Positions 17,575 to 26,459 of a DNA stretch of 64,000 bases are shown here, piece after piece. Each line of letters begins with the position of its first letter. Position 1 is the stretch's first letter. Source of the DNA: DASCQC01 sp036012865 (lineage in GTDB: Bacteria > Pseudomonadota > Gammaproteobacteria > Comchoanobacterales > Comchoanobacteraceae); the NCBI GenBank assembly GCA_036012865.1, contig DASCQC010000029.1, positions 40,119 to 104,118 on the forward strand, in the 5' to 3' direction. The notes under the pieces were generated by a model. That model saw nothing but the letters and a program-made list of their open reading frames with translations. It was not told the DNA's origin and did not search any database. The translations under genes were made by a program, and so were the position numbers.

Positions 17575-18825
17575 ATGGACTTGATTCACTGTACAATAAG
17601 TCGAAATATAATGTCGTGTCCGGTAACACTGGCTGGAAATGAACAACTGTATGACTTCCAGTCGATAGCGCCTTGGATTAAAACATATGGAACCAACCCA
17701 CTTACAGGGAATAAAAAACCCAACCTTCAATATTACACCCTTGATGACCTAGAATTCCAACCTTGGGCTGCACAAAACATTTGTAACTATATCCAAAATA
17801 GTCCCACTAAAAAAAATAAAGATTATACCACCAACCTTATCAATACTTCACAAATAAACCCCCTAATCCAACACCAAAACATTGATAATTTATTAAAAGT
17901 AATTTCCTGCAAAAAAAACAAACAAACCAAAGGAAACAGCAGATCCTGGCTATCATACCTACTCATGCAAAACACCTTCAATGAATCCGACAATGCCCCT
18001 GAGAACACAGTTTTTGAAAAATTCAAAAAAGCTTTCAAGTACCAATTCTTTTTCTATCGATTCAAGAGCTACCATGAAAAATGCACCTTGTGGGGCCTAA
18101 GATCCATCCGTAGCGGCCTGACTATTATTGCCATCAGCCTGATTGCACACTTTATTTTTGAAGCATTCACTCTAGAAGTACTCTATTGTTTACTCTTCCT
18201 CTCATTATTCCCCTTGATAACAGGAGTTCTTATCTACGCATACCCCTCCTGTATCGATAGAATAGGTCTTCTCGATAACATCATAGAAAGCCCATTTGAG
18301 TCCTATATCACACAAGAAACCAACTCAACTGCACTTTCACTTTACGAATCACAAACTGAACATCACACCAAAGCTTATGAAGAACATCAAGATGTAGACA
18401 TGTATCGATACTCCGAAGAAAAGACATCAAACACCATGCGAAAGAAGATTACAGACGCAGCTCAAGAGCATCTATTCAAAGCAAAAATGCTCCTGGCTGA
18501 CTTTATTCGACATACCTCCCCCATGAAACACCTACGCCATACCAATAGCCTCACTAAAGAGACAAACACGACCCCCTTGATACCCAGCAAGTTCTATCGA
18601 TCCAACACCCTAACCACCCCAATCACCGCTATCATGCTTATCTTTGATAGAATTGCTGGATTCTTCATGCCATCTATTTCAAACAGCTGCCCAGAATACA
18701 CCCCACAACTTGCAGCCACCCTCAAAAAGCTACACATCGTAGAGCCAAAATCACCCCCACTAAGCCCCCATCAAACCCCTCCATCAACTCCTACACGATC
18801 ATCAAGTTTAGAAGTTAACCTTTAA
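17575..18825 (+). CDS. U-box domain protein with two membrane helices; candidate effector E3 ligase
   Basis: 416 residues. Residues about 8-60 read as a U-box, the RING-like fold of eukaryotic E3 ubiquitin ligases: MSCPVTLAGNEQLYDFQSIA then WIKTYGTNPLTGNKKPN, with the conserved CPVT / YDxxxIxxW / G-x-x-P-x-T order. A long linker follows, then two adjacent hydrophobic helices (about 181-222) and a Pro/Ser-rich C-terminus (PPLSPHQTPPSTPTRSSS). Bacteria lack ubiquitin; known bacterial U-box proteins such as Legionella LubX and GobX act inside host cells. The helix pair suggests insertion in a host membrane. GAGAGGA precedes the ATG. It stands alone between unrelated genes. E3 activity and secretion are inferred. 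Confidence 0.75.
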   Translation: MDLIHCTISRNIMSCPVTLAGNEQLYDFQSIAPWIKTYGTNPLTGNKKPNLQYYTLDDLEFQPWAAQNICNYIQNSPTKKNKDYTTNLINTSQINPLIQHQNIDNLLKVISCKKNKQTKGNSRSWLSYLLMQNTFNESDNAPENTVFEKFKKAFKYQFFFYRFKSYHEKCTLWGLRSIRSGLTIIAISLIAHFIFEAFTLEVLYCLLFLSLFPLITGVLIYAYPSCIDRIGLLDNIIESPFESYITQETNSTALSLYESQTEHHTKAYEEHQDVDMYRYSEEKTSNTMRKKITDAAQEHLFKAKMLLADFIRHTSPMKHLRHTNSLTKETNTTPLIPSKFYRSNTLTTPITAIMLIFDRIAGFFMPSISNSCPEYTPQLAATLKKLHIVEPKSPPLSPHQTPPSTPTRSSSLEVNL

Positions 18826-18963
18826 TACTAAACTTATCTAATTAGCACACTCTTATTTGCCCTATGTTTTTAACTTCTTATTTTAATATCAATTACAACA
18901 TATTAACTTCAATATTAGTGATTTTCATTACCCCTAATAACCGCACAATCTAACCCTGACTGT

Positions 18964-19287
18964 TTATTGAATACCACAGCTCAAGCCCCAATTAGCATCC
19001 TCTTCATGACTCCGACCAGAAGTCCCCTCTGCTCTTGGAATCACCTTGTCTATCCATGCATGGGCGTTCTTTATTTTTTGAAAATGCATTTCAAGCCTTA
19101 CTTTAATAGCTTTATTTTTTATCTCTTTAGCCCCATCATCTAATTTAATTGAATATTTATCGCTTATTTTACCAAAGACTCCTACAAACATCTCTTTTAT
19201 TGAAGCCCACAATTCTTGGTTTTTTTTGAAGCCGGCAGAGCTATCATAATCAAAAGCACAACCTAAAACCATACACCTAAAAACCAT
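18964..19287 (-). CDS. Hypothetical protein downstream of ligA
   Basis: 107 residues from the ATG at 19287, or 102 from a second ATG at 19272. No signal peptide, helix or known motif is visible; the middle is Lys-rich and likely helical (KYSIKLDDGAKEIKNKAIKV). It overlaps the 3' end of ligA by 11 bp, so it is probably cotranscribed. Shine-Dalgarno support is weak for both starts. No homologue is recognised; it may be lineage-specific. Confidence 0.5.
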   Translation of the reverse strand: MVFRCMVLGCAFDYDSSAGFKKNQELWASIKEMFVGVFGKISDKYSIKLDDGAKEIKNKAIKVRLEMHFQKIKNAHAWIDKVIPRAEGTSGRSHEEDANWGLSCGIQ

Positions 19288-21259
19288 TTAACTCGGCACC
19301 ACTCCAAATAACCAAGCCCTTGGATTGCGCTTTAGCCAACTTAGAACCTGGCTTCTCGCCCGCAACCACATGCGTAACCTCCGAGGTTAGAGATTTAACA
19401 ACTTTACCTCCCAAAGATTCCACCTTGCCAACCGCCTCTGAACGGCTCATACCCTTTAATGTTCCTGTAAAAACAAAAACAAAACCTGAAAAAACCCCAC
19501 TCATGGTTTCTTTTTTTTCAACTGAAGTTGGTCGCACCCCCAAACGCTCTAACTCAAGCAACATGGAGATCACCGCATCGGACTTAAAGTAATGATCAAT
19601 ATGATTGGCTACAATAGGCCCAATATCAGGCAGTTCTTCCAAAGAAGCTACCGAGGCTTGAGACAAACTACCCACATCCCTATACACACCAGAAAGAGCC
19701 GCAGCAGTTGCTGCCCCAACCCCTCTAATTCCCAAACCATAAAGAAAACGATCAAAAGAAATACCTTTTGACTTATCGATAGCGCTTAGCAACTTTGAAG
19801 AAGACTTAGCCGCAAAACCTGGCAACTGATTTAAATCTAAAAGAGAAAGTTTATAAAGATCTGATAAATCTTTCACCAAACCAAAATCAACCAGCATATC
19901 AACTGTTCTTATGCCTAAACCATCAATATCCAAAGCATTGCGTGAAGCAAAGTGCTCTATAGCTCCTTTTAGTTGAGCCTTACACAAGACTCCTGCCACA
20001 CACCTTAAAATAGCTTCTTCTTCAAGCTTAACCACCTCACCACCACACACAGGACACTCTCTAGGCATAGTAATTTTTTCTGCCTGATGAGGGCGATCAG
20101 CCACCACTACTGAAACAACTTCGGGGATGACATCTCCTGCTCTTTGAATAAACACAGTATCACCAACCCTAATATCTTTGCGCTCAACTTCTTCAAAATT
20201 ATGCAAACTGGCATGACTAACACAGACCCCACCCACCTGAACCGGCTCTAAATGAGCAACTGGAGTAATAGCCCCAGTACGACCTACCTGAAAATGAATA
20301 GCATTGACTTTGGTGGTAGCCTGCTCAGACGGAAATTTGTGTGCACACGCCCACTTTGGCGACTTAATCGACACACCTAACAGTTGCTGCACCTCAAAAC
20401 TATCAACCTTATAAACAACCCCGTCAATTTCATACGGTAACTTAGGTCTTTTCTCTAAAATACGTTCATAATATTGAATCAAACCTTCCTCTGAATTCAC
20501 CACCTGAACCCAAGGGTTAACCAAAAAGCCCCATGCCTTTAATTTCTCTAAAGCTTCAAACTGAGAGCCTACACTTACCTCAGAGACAAGGGAGTACACA
20601 AAACACTTTAATGGCCTCTCTGCTGTAATCTTAGCATCTTGCTGCCGAATACTTCCTGCGGCTGCATTTCGACAATTAGCAAAAGATTTAACGCCACGTT
20701 GCTGACAGAGTCTATTAAGTTGTGCCAGACCCTCTTTTTCCATAAAAATTTCACCACGAACTTCAACCCTACCTTTAGCCTCTTCTCTTAATCGTAAAGG
20801 AATTGTCTCTATCGTCTTAACCGTGTGAGTAACTTCTTCACCTTCAACACCATCACCTCGAGTAACCGCAGAAATCAAAAGCCCATCTTCATAATTTAAG
20901 CTAATAGCCACACCATCCATTTTGGGCTCGCATACCCACTGCAACTTGCCTCGATAGGTTTTCATAATTCTGGATATAAACTGCCTTAAATCTTCGTCAG
21001 TAAAAACATTTTCCAAAGAAAGCATAGGAACAGTGTGTGAAATGACATTAAAATTAGAAGAAACTTTAGCTCCCACTCTTTGCGTAGGGGAATCTGGCAA
21101 CACATTCTGAGGGTATTCTTGCTCGAGCTTTATTAATGCTTGTAGCTTTTGGTCATATTCAGAATCAGATATCCTTGGGTCATCTAGAACATGATAGTAA
21201 TAATTATGTTGATTCAGCTCATCGGCTAATCCCTGCATCATCTCCTTTATCCTTGTCAT
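19277..21259 (-). CDS. ligA: NAD-dependent DNA ligase LigA
   Basis: 660 residues, full length. LigA seals nicks in replication and repair using NAD. Order: N-terminal Ia domain (HNYYYHVLDDPRISDSEYD), adenylation domain with active Lys113 in CEPKMDG, OB fold, four-Cys zinc finger (CPVCGGE ... RCVAGVLC), helix-hairpin-helix repeats (about 440-560) and a C-terminal BRCT domain (GFVFVFTGTLKGMSRSEA). The gene follows zipA with one gene between; zipA-ligA adjacency is common in gammaproteobacteria. The start at 21259 lies 5 bp after the upstream stop and has only a weak Shine-Dalgarno, so coupling is likely. Confidence 0.96.
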   Translation of the reverse strand: MTRIKEMMQGLADELNQHNYYYHVLDDPRISDSEYDQKLQALIKLEQEYPQNVLPDSPTQRVGAKVSSNFNVISHTVPMLSLENVFTDEDLRQFISRIMKTYRGKLQWVCEPKMDGVAISLNYEDGLLISAVTRGDGVEGEEVTHTVKTIETIPLRLREEAKGRVEVRGEIFMEKEGLAQLNRLCQQRGVKSFANCRNAAAGSIRQQDAKITAERPLKCFVYSLVSEVSVGSQFEALEKLKAWGFLVNPWVQVVNSEEGLIQYYERILEKRPKLPYEIDGVVYKVDSFEVQQLLGVSIKSPKWACAHKFPSEQATTKVNAIHFQVGRTGAITPVAHLEPVQVGGVCVSHASLHNFEEVERKDIRVGDTVFIQRAGDVIPEVVSVVVADRPHQAEKITMPRECPVCGGEVVKLEEEAILRCVAGVLCKAQLKGAIEHFASRNALDIDGLGIRTVDMLVDFGLVKDLSDLYKLSLLDLNQLPGFAAKSSSKLLSAIDKSKGISFDRFLYGLGIRGVGAATAAALSGVYRDVGSLSQASVASLEELPDIGPIVANHIDHYFKSDAVISMLLELERLGVRPTSVEKKETMSGVFSGFVFVFTGTLKGMSRSEAVGKVESLGGKVVKSLTSEVTHVVAGEKPGSKLAKAQSKGLVIWSGAELNGF

Positions 21260-21264
21260 ACAAC

Positions 21265-21867
21265 TTAATTCAGTATGGGTTGGAAAATAATATGATCAAT
21301 CAACCACGCTGATGGTTCTTTTTTGAGACGAGCCAATGTTCTTAATGAAAGCTTTGTAACACCTTTATCCGTCAGCCTTTCCATAGAAACCATCAAACCC
21401 AACGAAAATGAATCATTCGCCTGTGCCAACCTCTTACCCTGATCAATTGGAATCAACTTTATTTGCTTCACTGTATCACCTAACTGTTGATAATAAGCAG
21501 GCCAAATGTTTTTCTTAAATAAATTCCAACCTTTTTTGGTAAAATACTTCATCTTATCGCGTTGCTGAATAGGCAACATGCCCTCGCCCCAAGACAAGGC
21601 AGCCAACAAATCTTCAGTGGCCTCTTGAGTAACTTTCTGCACATCATCTTCATTGGACTTGATAGACTCTTCATTCGATGATGCAGATTGTATAATCTCA
21701 TCAAAAGATGGTGGAGATTCCCCTTTACTTTCAATAACCTTCTTTTTCGCCCCGGCAACAACCAACTGGTGTGTGGGAACTTGAGCACCCTTCTTAAAAA
21801 GATTGACCCCAGATTCAGCCCCTGCAGCATGACTCATCAACAAACAGATAATAACTAATTTACGCAC
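21265..21867 (-). CDS. Exported protein with a possible IcmL/DotI-like C-terminal domain
   Basis: 200 residues from a GTG at 21867, which gives a clean signal peptide (MRKLVIICLLMSHAAGAES); a TTG at 21882 would add five residues. A charged linker is followed by a C-terminal domain: DLLAALSW, MKYFTKKGWNLFKKNIW, a beta-rich stretch and LARLKKEPSAWLIDHIIFQP. The YFT-x-x-GW-x-x-F motif and the late arginine/Ile-x-Q pattern recall the periplasmic domain of IcmL/DotI of Dot/Icm type IVB secretion systems. This is by-eye similarity only. It sits between zipA and ligA, overlapping zipA by 8 bp, where core genomes usually carry nothing. Confidence 0.55.
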   Translation of the reverse strand: MRKLVIICLLMSHAAGAESGVNLFKKGAQVPTHQLVVAGAKKKVIESKGESPPSFDEIIQSASSNEESIKSNEDDVQKVTQEATEDLLAALSWGEGMLPIQQRDKMKYFTKKGWNLFKKNIWPAYYQQLGDTVKQIKLIPIDQGKRLAQANDSFSLGLMVSMERLTDKGVTKLSLRTLARLKKEPSAWLIDHIIFQPILN

Positions 21868-22429
21868 ACTCAATACTCTCAATCATCTCGGTTCTCATCT
21901 TAGAAAAATCTTGGCGATCTAGTACCCGTTTATCCTGATCCTTAATTTTTCCGCCTAAACACTTCTGGAACTTTAACATCAAATCAACCATAGCATCAAA
22001 GGCAAAAACAGGGTCATCTTGTAGCTTTGGCTTCATGAATAACGCAACCCCTTTGACTTGCTCACTGGGAAGAGTTTTTGGATCAAAAGTACCCGGATAA
22101 TTGGACCTAGCAATGCTAAACAAACTTTGTGAACAGTCAATATCATACCGATGATAAATTCCTTTTCCTCCAAATTTTATTGCGTTATCCTCAAAAAAAG
22201 AATAGATATTATCGCCTTGATAACCTTGCTCTAAAATAATAAAAAACGCATAAACATCTGGAAGGTCTTTGATTTCCTCATGATTTCTGAATGGAAAATC
22301 AAAAGATCTGCCCAGATCCTCTTTGGGCGCGGACTGTACTGCCTTTCTCTCAAATGGCCAAACACTAAAAATAGCACAAAAGGCCAATAGAAAAGCACAC
22401 AGACCAGCCAACAATATTAAATAATCCAC
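21860..22429 (-). CDS. zipA: Cell division protein ZipA, short linker
   Basis: 189 residues. N-terminal membrane helix (about 3-25), a linker of only some 30 residues, and a C-terminal FtsZ-binding domain: AFFIILEQGYQGDNIYSFFE, IYHRYDIDCSQSLFSIARS, PGTFDPKTL and GVALFMKP. ZipA tethers FtsZ to the inner membrane. E. coli ZipA is about 330 residues because of a long P/Q-rich linker, which is almost absent here. GTG start with strong GGAGGTAAGCA. Position upstream of ligA supports the call. Confidence 0.9.
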   Translation of the reverse strand: MDYLILLAGLCAFLLAFCAIFSVWPFERKAVQSAPKEDLGRSFDFPFRNHEEIKDLPDVYAFFIILEQGYQGDNIYSFFEDNAIKFGGKGIYHRYDIDCSQSLFSIARSNYPGTFDPKTLPSEQVKGVALFMKPKLQDDPVFAFDAMVDLMLKFQKCLGGKIKDQDKRVLDRQDFSKMRTEMIESIECA

Positions 22430-22572
22430 TGCTTACCTCCATAAAATTGAAGCTGCTTATGATAAGATGCCAAATTGCACCAAAACAATCAAGTACATCC
22501 TATACATAGAAACGAATACTTAGATAATCTATGCCTTCCCTTACCTTAATCTTTATGTCAAAATACGCCTAA

Positions 22573-22646
22573 GCCTTGGTAGCTCAGCTGGATAGAGCAA
22601 TCCCCTCCTAAGGGATAGGTCGCAGGTTCGAATCCTGCCCAGGGCA
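22573..22646 (+). tRNA. tRNA-Arg (anticodon CCU)
   Basis: Full cloverleaf. The acceptor stem GCCTTGG pairs with CCAGGGC (one G-U) and the discriminator is A. The anticodon loop CTCCTAA gives anticodon CCU, which reads AGG. The T arm is GCAGG-TTCGAAT-CCTGC. The 3' CCA is not encoded, so it must be added by CCA-transferase. It ends 3 bp before the convergent lipoprotein gene's stop codon. Confidence 0.95.
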
Positions 22647-22649
22647 TTC

Positions 22650-23090
22650 TTACTGAATAACCCACCTTCCATTTTGACGACAAGCAACCCCATGAGTCGT
22701 TTCATAACGACCGTTCATATTAACAGACATGGTAAATTTACGGCAAACTCTATGATTAGACTGATATGATTTCTTAGGAACCAAAACATACGTATACCCG
22801 CTATCAGGATCTACCCAGGTACTTTTATGACCTGACTTGCTTGTTTCTAAACTATGCGCAACATTTCTTGCACTTTGCTGACTCATCGACTTGCCAATCT
22901 GGCCACCAATATGCCCTCCAATGATGCTGCCCGCAATAATAGCTCCCGTGCTATCTCCACCGATCTCTTTACCCACAACCCCGCCAAGAATACTGCCTGT
23001 AAGCCGACCAAAATCTTCATTGGATACGCCTTGTTCTGTACACCCTCCAGCCAAAAGACAAGGGATCAACACCCATAAGCTCTTCTTCAT
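22650..23090 (-). CDS. Glycine-zipper 2TM outer-membrane lipoprotein
   Basis: 146 residues. Lipobox LLAGGC makes it a lipoprotein. A glycine zipper follows (GSILGGVVGKEIGGDSTGAIIAG and GGHIGGQIG in consecutive pieces), as in the 17-kDa antigen/SlyB family. The C-terminal part (SGYTYVLVPKKSY, VCRKFTMSV, GVACRQNGRW) is the small beta domain often paired with it. It probably sits in the outer membrane and supports envelope integrity. The ATG at 23090 has AAGGAGA at 5 nt; a TTG one codon earlier is less likely. A TATAAT box lies at 23108-23113 on the same strand. Confidence 0.85.
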   Translation of the reverse strand: MKKSLWVLIPCLLAGGCTEQGVSNEDFGRLTGSILGGVVGKEIGGDSTGAIIAGSIIGGHIGGQIGKSMSQQSARNVAHSLETSKSGHKSTWVDPDSGYTYVLVPKKSYQSNHRVCRKFTMSVNMNGRYETTHGVACRQNGRWVIQ

Positions 23091-23314
23091 CAAAATCTCC
23101 TTAAAACATTATAAAACAAAGGTCTTTGCACCATATGGCATCAAAACACAACCCCCTTCATACTAACAGCCCATCAAACCATTTTCAAGACAACATTTAC
23201 TGAAGATAAATCTTATCAAATCCAAGCATCCTATCGTCAACACAATCAAACGGCTCCTTAAAAACCATCCATTTTGATGATCAATAATGAGTGTTACTCA
23301 ATCAACAGAGTTAG

Positions 23315-24481
23315 CTAATTTTTTTGATAACCCTTGGAGGCTACTTGATAACTAAACACTGACAACAAGACTACTGAGACTCCCAGGGAAAAAGGTGTTT
23401 CTTCAGGTAAATAAGCAATTATTGCACTAACACCGGCCGACAAGGCTATGCGCCCAAACCCAAAGATGGATGCAGCCATGCCTGAAACACTCTGAACAGA
23501 ATGAAAGGCTGCTGCAAATGAATTATTTAATACCAGCATGCACCCATACATCATGACTGCATTAACAAATAATATACTGTATACACTAAACACCTCAAAA
23601 ACACCTTGAAGGGTAAAAATAACACCTGCAACAACCTCCAAAGCAATGCCTAAAAAAAGCGTCTTCCTTGCCCCCATTAACACAACCCACCTCGGATTAC
23701 TCAAGGCCCCTATGGCGAATGCACCACAACCCACTGCATAACAATACCCAAACTGTATGGGCGTTAAATGTAGCGACCCTTGAAGCAAAATAGGGCTAAC
23801 TGTTAACCACACAATAATGCAACTGTACGAACCCACATAACAAAGTGAAAAACATAGAAAATCCAGGGTATGAATAAGCTCATAAAAAATTTTCCACCAT
23901 CGCTGGATCGAAATCACCTTACGCTTCTCGATAGGCAACGTTTCTGTTATAAAGATAATGACCACACCTAAAATCATGAGCATATAAAGACTTAACACGA
24001 TAAAATTAGCTCTCCACCCTAATAATTCTTCGACAAAACCACCAAAAATAGGAGCAATGGCCAAAATAACTATGGAACAAAACGACAAGTATGAGGTCAC
24101 TTTAATCAAGGCTTCATCTTTAAAAGTATCAATCACAATAATTCTGCTTAAAACAGCCGTTCCTCCCCCACCCAGACCCTGAATAGCCCTGCCTAGAAAA
24201 ACATACTCTATCGAGGTAGAAAGACTGCAAACAACACTTCCCAACATCGCTAAGAGTATGGAAAAAACCAACAGGGGATAACGCCCCCTCACATCCGATA
24301 AAGAACCAAAGATAAGCTGTGAGAAAGCGGCAAAGATAAGGTAAATGGCGATGGTGCCTTGAGCCATATGCACCGATGAACTTAAATCTTGTGACAAGGA
24401 TATCAGCGAAGGCAAATAAATATCTGTCGCAAATTGGGCCATGGTTGCGATTAAACAAAGGGGAATAATAACCCTTAGCAT
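23315..24481 (-). CDS. MFS transporter, Bcr/CflA drug-efflux family
   Basis: 388 residues with twelve predicted membrane helices. The early ATDIYLPSL block is the Bcr/CflA (DHA1) hallmark, the loop motif GSLSDVRGRYPLL is the MFS motif A, and GRAIQGLGGGGTAVLSR is a motif-C-like stretch. These pumps export drugs or small metabolites such as amino acids with proton import; the substrate is not predictable. GGAGA precedes the ATG. It is followed downstream by a 220-bp gap before the lipoprotein gene. Confidence 0.88.
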   Translation of the reverse strand: MLRVIIPLCLIATMAQFATDIYLPSLISLSQDLSSSVHMAQGTIAIYLIFAAFSQLIFGSLSDVRGRYPLLVFSILLAMLGSVVCSLSTSIEYVFLGRAIQGLGGGGTAVLSRIIVIDTFKDEALIKVTSYLSFCSIVILAIAPIFGGFVEELLGWRANFIVLSLYMLMILGVVIIFITETLPIEKRKVISIQRWWKIFYELIHTLDFLCFSLCYVGSYSCIIVWLTVSPILLQGSLHLTPIQFGYCYAVGCGAFAIGALSNPRWVVLMGARKTLFLGIALEVVAGVIFTLQGVFEVFSVYSILFVNAVMMYGCMLVLNNSFAAAFHSVQSVSGMAASIFGFGRIALSAGVSAIIAYLPEETPFSLGVSVVLLSVFSYQVASKGYQKN

Positions 24482-24522
24482 GTTATTTTCTCCAAAAAGT
24501 TCTTGAGGTTACTCCCCCATAG

Positions 24523-25863
24523 TTACTCATTATGTACCCCCTTAGAAAACACCTGAGAAAAGAAGTTATCGTAATGAGATGCTCCCATTAGAACCACAGT
24601 ATCTCCCTCCTGCACACCTCCGTCTAGGAAAGCTGATAAATCATCCAGGGTATCCACCCAATGAAAGGGTTTCGTGATCGATTGAACAAAGCCCAACCAG
24701 TCTTCAGGTTTATAGGGCAGAGGCTTGATCATAACAACTTGATCAGCAATGGATAAAGACCTCACCAGCTCTGCCTGCATCAACCCCTTTCTTTGGGTGA
24801 AATTAACTGGGTTGAAAACAGCTATTAAACGCCCTTTAGATGGAAAAGATTCTAACATTTTAGTAATGGCTGTGGGGTGATGAGCAAAATCATCCCAGTA
24901 CGCTACCCCGCCAATCACGCCCTTTAACTGCCTGCGCCTTGCTACCCCAGGGTAGGTTGAGAGATAATGTGTAGCATCTTGTGTTTCAACACCTATAGAG
25001 ACCGCCAAAGTTATTGCGGCTAAAGCATTATGCATCCATTGATTTCCAACCAAGTCCCATTCAACTTGACCCACCAAGGCATGGGACTGATAGACATCAA
25101 AACCCTGGGCTGATTTGACCGCTTCCAACCCCAAATCACGCTGCCCAAAACTTTGAATTCGTGTCCAACAAGGGTCTATTACAGCACTAACATGAGAATC
25201 CCCATGAGGAACAACAATCAGCCCGTCTCCAGGAACCGTTCTTATCATCCACCTCATTTGTTGCTGTATACTTTCTAAATCTGGATAGATATCTGCATGA
25301 TCATAGTCCAAATTATTAATCAAAAGATGCGTTGGTCGATAATGTAAACATTTAGGTCTTTTATCAAAAAAAGCTGAATCATATTCATCTGCTTCAATGA
25401 CAAACGTCTTACCTAATCCTTTACTCGCGAGTTTTTCAAAACCGTTCATCACCCCTGCAACCAAGTACCCTGGGTTCAAGTCTGCTTGTTGCAAAACCCA
25501 TGTTAACATTGCTGCGGTTGATGTTTTACCATGGGTACCACAAATGGCTATGATTGAGTCATAATCTCTTAGCCTTGCGCCCAACCATTCGGGGGCAGAA
25601 TAATAAGGTATTCGCTGATTCAAGACCCACTCCATGGTTGGGTTACCCCGCTTAATAGCATTCCCCACAATCACACCATCTGGCTTAAAGGGCAATGAAT
25701 CCGGATACCCCTGTATTAATTCAATCCCCATTTGAGTTAATTGAGGCCCTATGGGAGGTAAAAAATGATCATCTATGCCAATCACATCGTCGCCCCACTC
25801 ACGAGCCAATTGAATCACCCCTGCCATCAAGGTACCTGAAGCACCCAAAACTAGCCATTTCAT
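24523..25863 (-). CDS. mpl: UDP-MurNAc:L-Ala-gamma-D-Glu-meso-DAP ligase Mpl
   Basis: 446 residues. Mpl reattaches recycled tripeptide to UDP-MurNAc in peptidoglycan recycling. The ATP loop GTHGKTST is at 109-116; EADEYDSAFFDKRPKC is the Mpl signature that separates it from MurC; DFAHHPTAI and FNPVNFTQRKGLMQ follow in the C-terminal domain. Family length is normal (about 450). It is separated by 10 bp from the upstream ComF-like gene on the same strand. Confidence 0.94.
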   Translation of the reverse strand: MKWLVLGASGTLMAGVIQLAREWGDDVIGIDDHFLPPIGPQLTQMGIELIQGYPDSLPFKPDGVIVGNAIKRGNPTMEWVLNQRIPYYSAPEWLGARLRDYDSIIAICGTHGKTSTAAMLTWVLQQADLNPGYLVAGVMNGFEKLASKGLGKTFVIEADEYDSAFFDKRPKCLHYRPTHLLINNLDYDHADIYPDLESIQQQMRWMIRTVPGDGLIVVPHGDSHVSAVIDPCWTRIQSFGQRDLGLEAVKSAQGFDVYQSHALVGQVEWDLVGNQWMHNALAAITLAVSIGVETQDATHYLSTYPGVARRRQLKGVIGGVAYWDDFAHHPTAITKMLESFPSKGRLIAVFNPVNFTQRKGLMQAELVRSLSIADQVVMIKPLPYKPEDWLGFVQSITKPFHWVDTLDDLSAFLDGGVQEGDTVVLMGASHYDNFFSQVFSKGVHNE

Positions 25864-25873
25864 AATTTAACTC

Positions 25874-26377
25874 TCAACTATCATCATCTGATAACCATGC
25901 CGTAAAAGCCCATAAAATGCAATTTGAATTCTTATTTAACTGAATTAAACACTCTCTCCTGACCTCCATATCAACCCAAACCTGATCCCCCTCTTGAATA
26001 GCATAGGAAAACGATTGCTGACGCTGACATGCCAAAAGATCAGCAACCAAGGCATTAAACTCATGATAATTGCCCAAACAGGGGACAAAAGTATAAGGTT
26101 TTTGTAATGAGCAACGCTCATTCCAGAAGCTCGTAACCCAATAAGCTAAGGCCAAAGAATCATGATGACGCCTGGACAATATGCGATCAATTTCAGTAGT
26201 TTTTCTAAATAAACTCCACACCCTTTGACTAACTGCTGAGGTCTGTGCACATGGGTGGGGCTTAGCTTCTAATTGTAATAACCCACAACGACAACACCGT
26301 AACAGGTAAGGCATCTGCATGAGGCAACGTTGACACTTCGCATCCCATGAAAAATCACCACATTCAAAACACCACAT
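25874..26377 (-). CDS. ComF-like protein with degenerate phosphoribosyltransferase site
   Basis: 167 residues from the ATG at 26377; a TTG six codons upstream is possible. The N-terminus carries Cys pairs (C3/C6, C15/C18, C29/C31, C43), as in the zinc-binding region of ComF/GntX. The rest follows ComF in outline: YTFVPCLGNYHEFNALVADLL stands where ComF has VPLH..RGFNQ..LLA, and VWVDMEVRRECLIQLNKN where the PRPP loop DDVxTTG should be. Thus the PRPP loop is lost and the domain is shortened. It may keep a DNA-uptake binding role or be decaying. ComF assignment is by-eye inference. Confidence 0.5.
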   Translation of the reverse strand: MWCFECGDFSWDAKCQRCLMQMPYLLRCCRCGLLQLEAKPHPCAQTSAVSQRVWSLFRKTTEIDRILSRRHHDSLALAYWVTSFWNERCSLQKPYTFVPCLGNYHEFNALVADLLACQRQQSFSYAIQEGDQVWVDMEVRRECLIQLNKNSNCILWAFTAWLSDDDS

Positions 26378-26459
26378 GAATGAATGATAACCCAACCCTA
26401 CATCAGGTCACTATACCGAAAAAAACTCAACCAATCGTTTAACCTTCATCAAACAGCTA

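Noticed and set aside
17446..17730. Minus-strand frame across the U-box gene start
   Set aside because: It lies over the promoter and start of a gene with far better coding evidence and has no ribosome site.
22573..22646. tRNA-Arg as an integration site for a genomic island
   Set aside because: No integrase gene and no duplicated tRNA 3' end was seen nearby.
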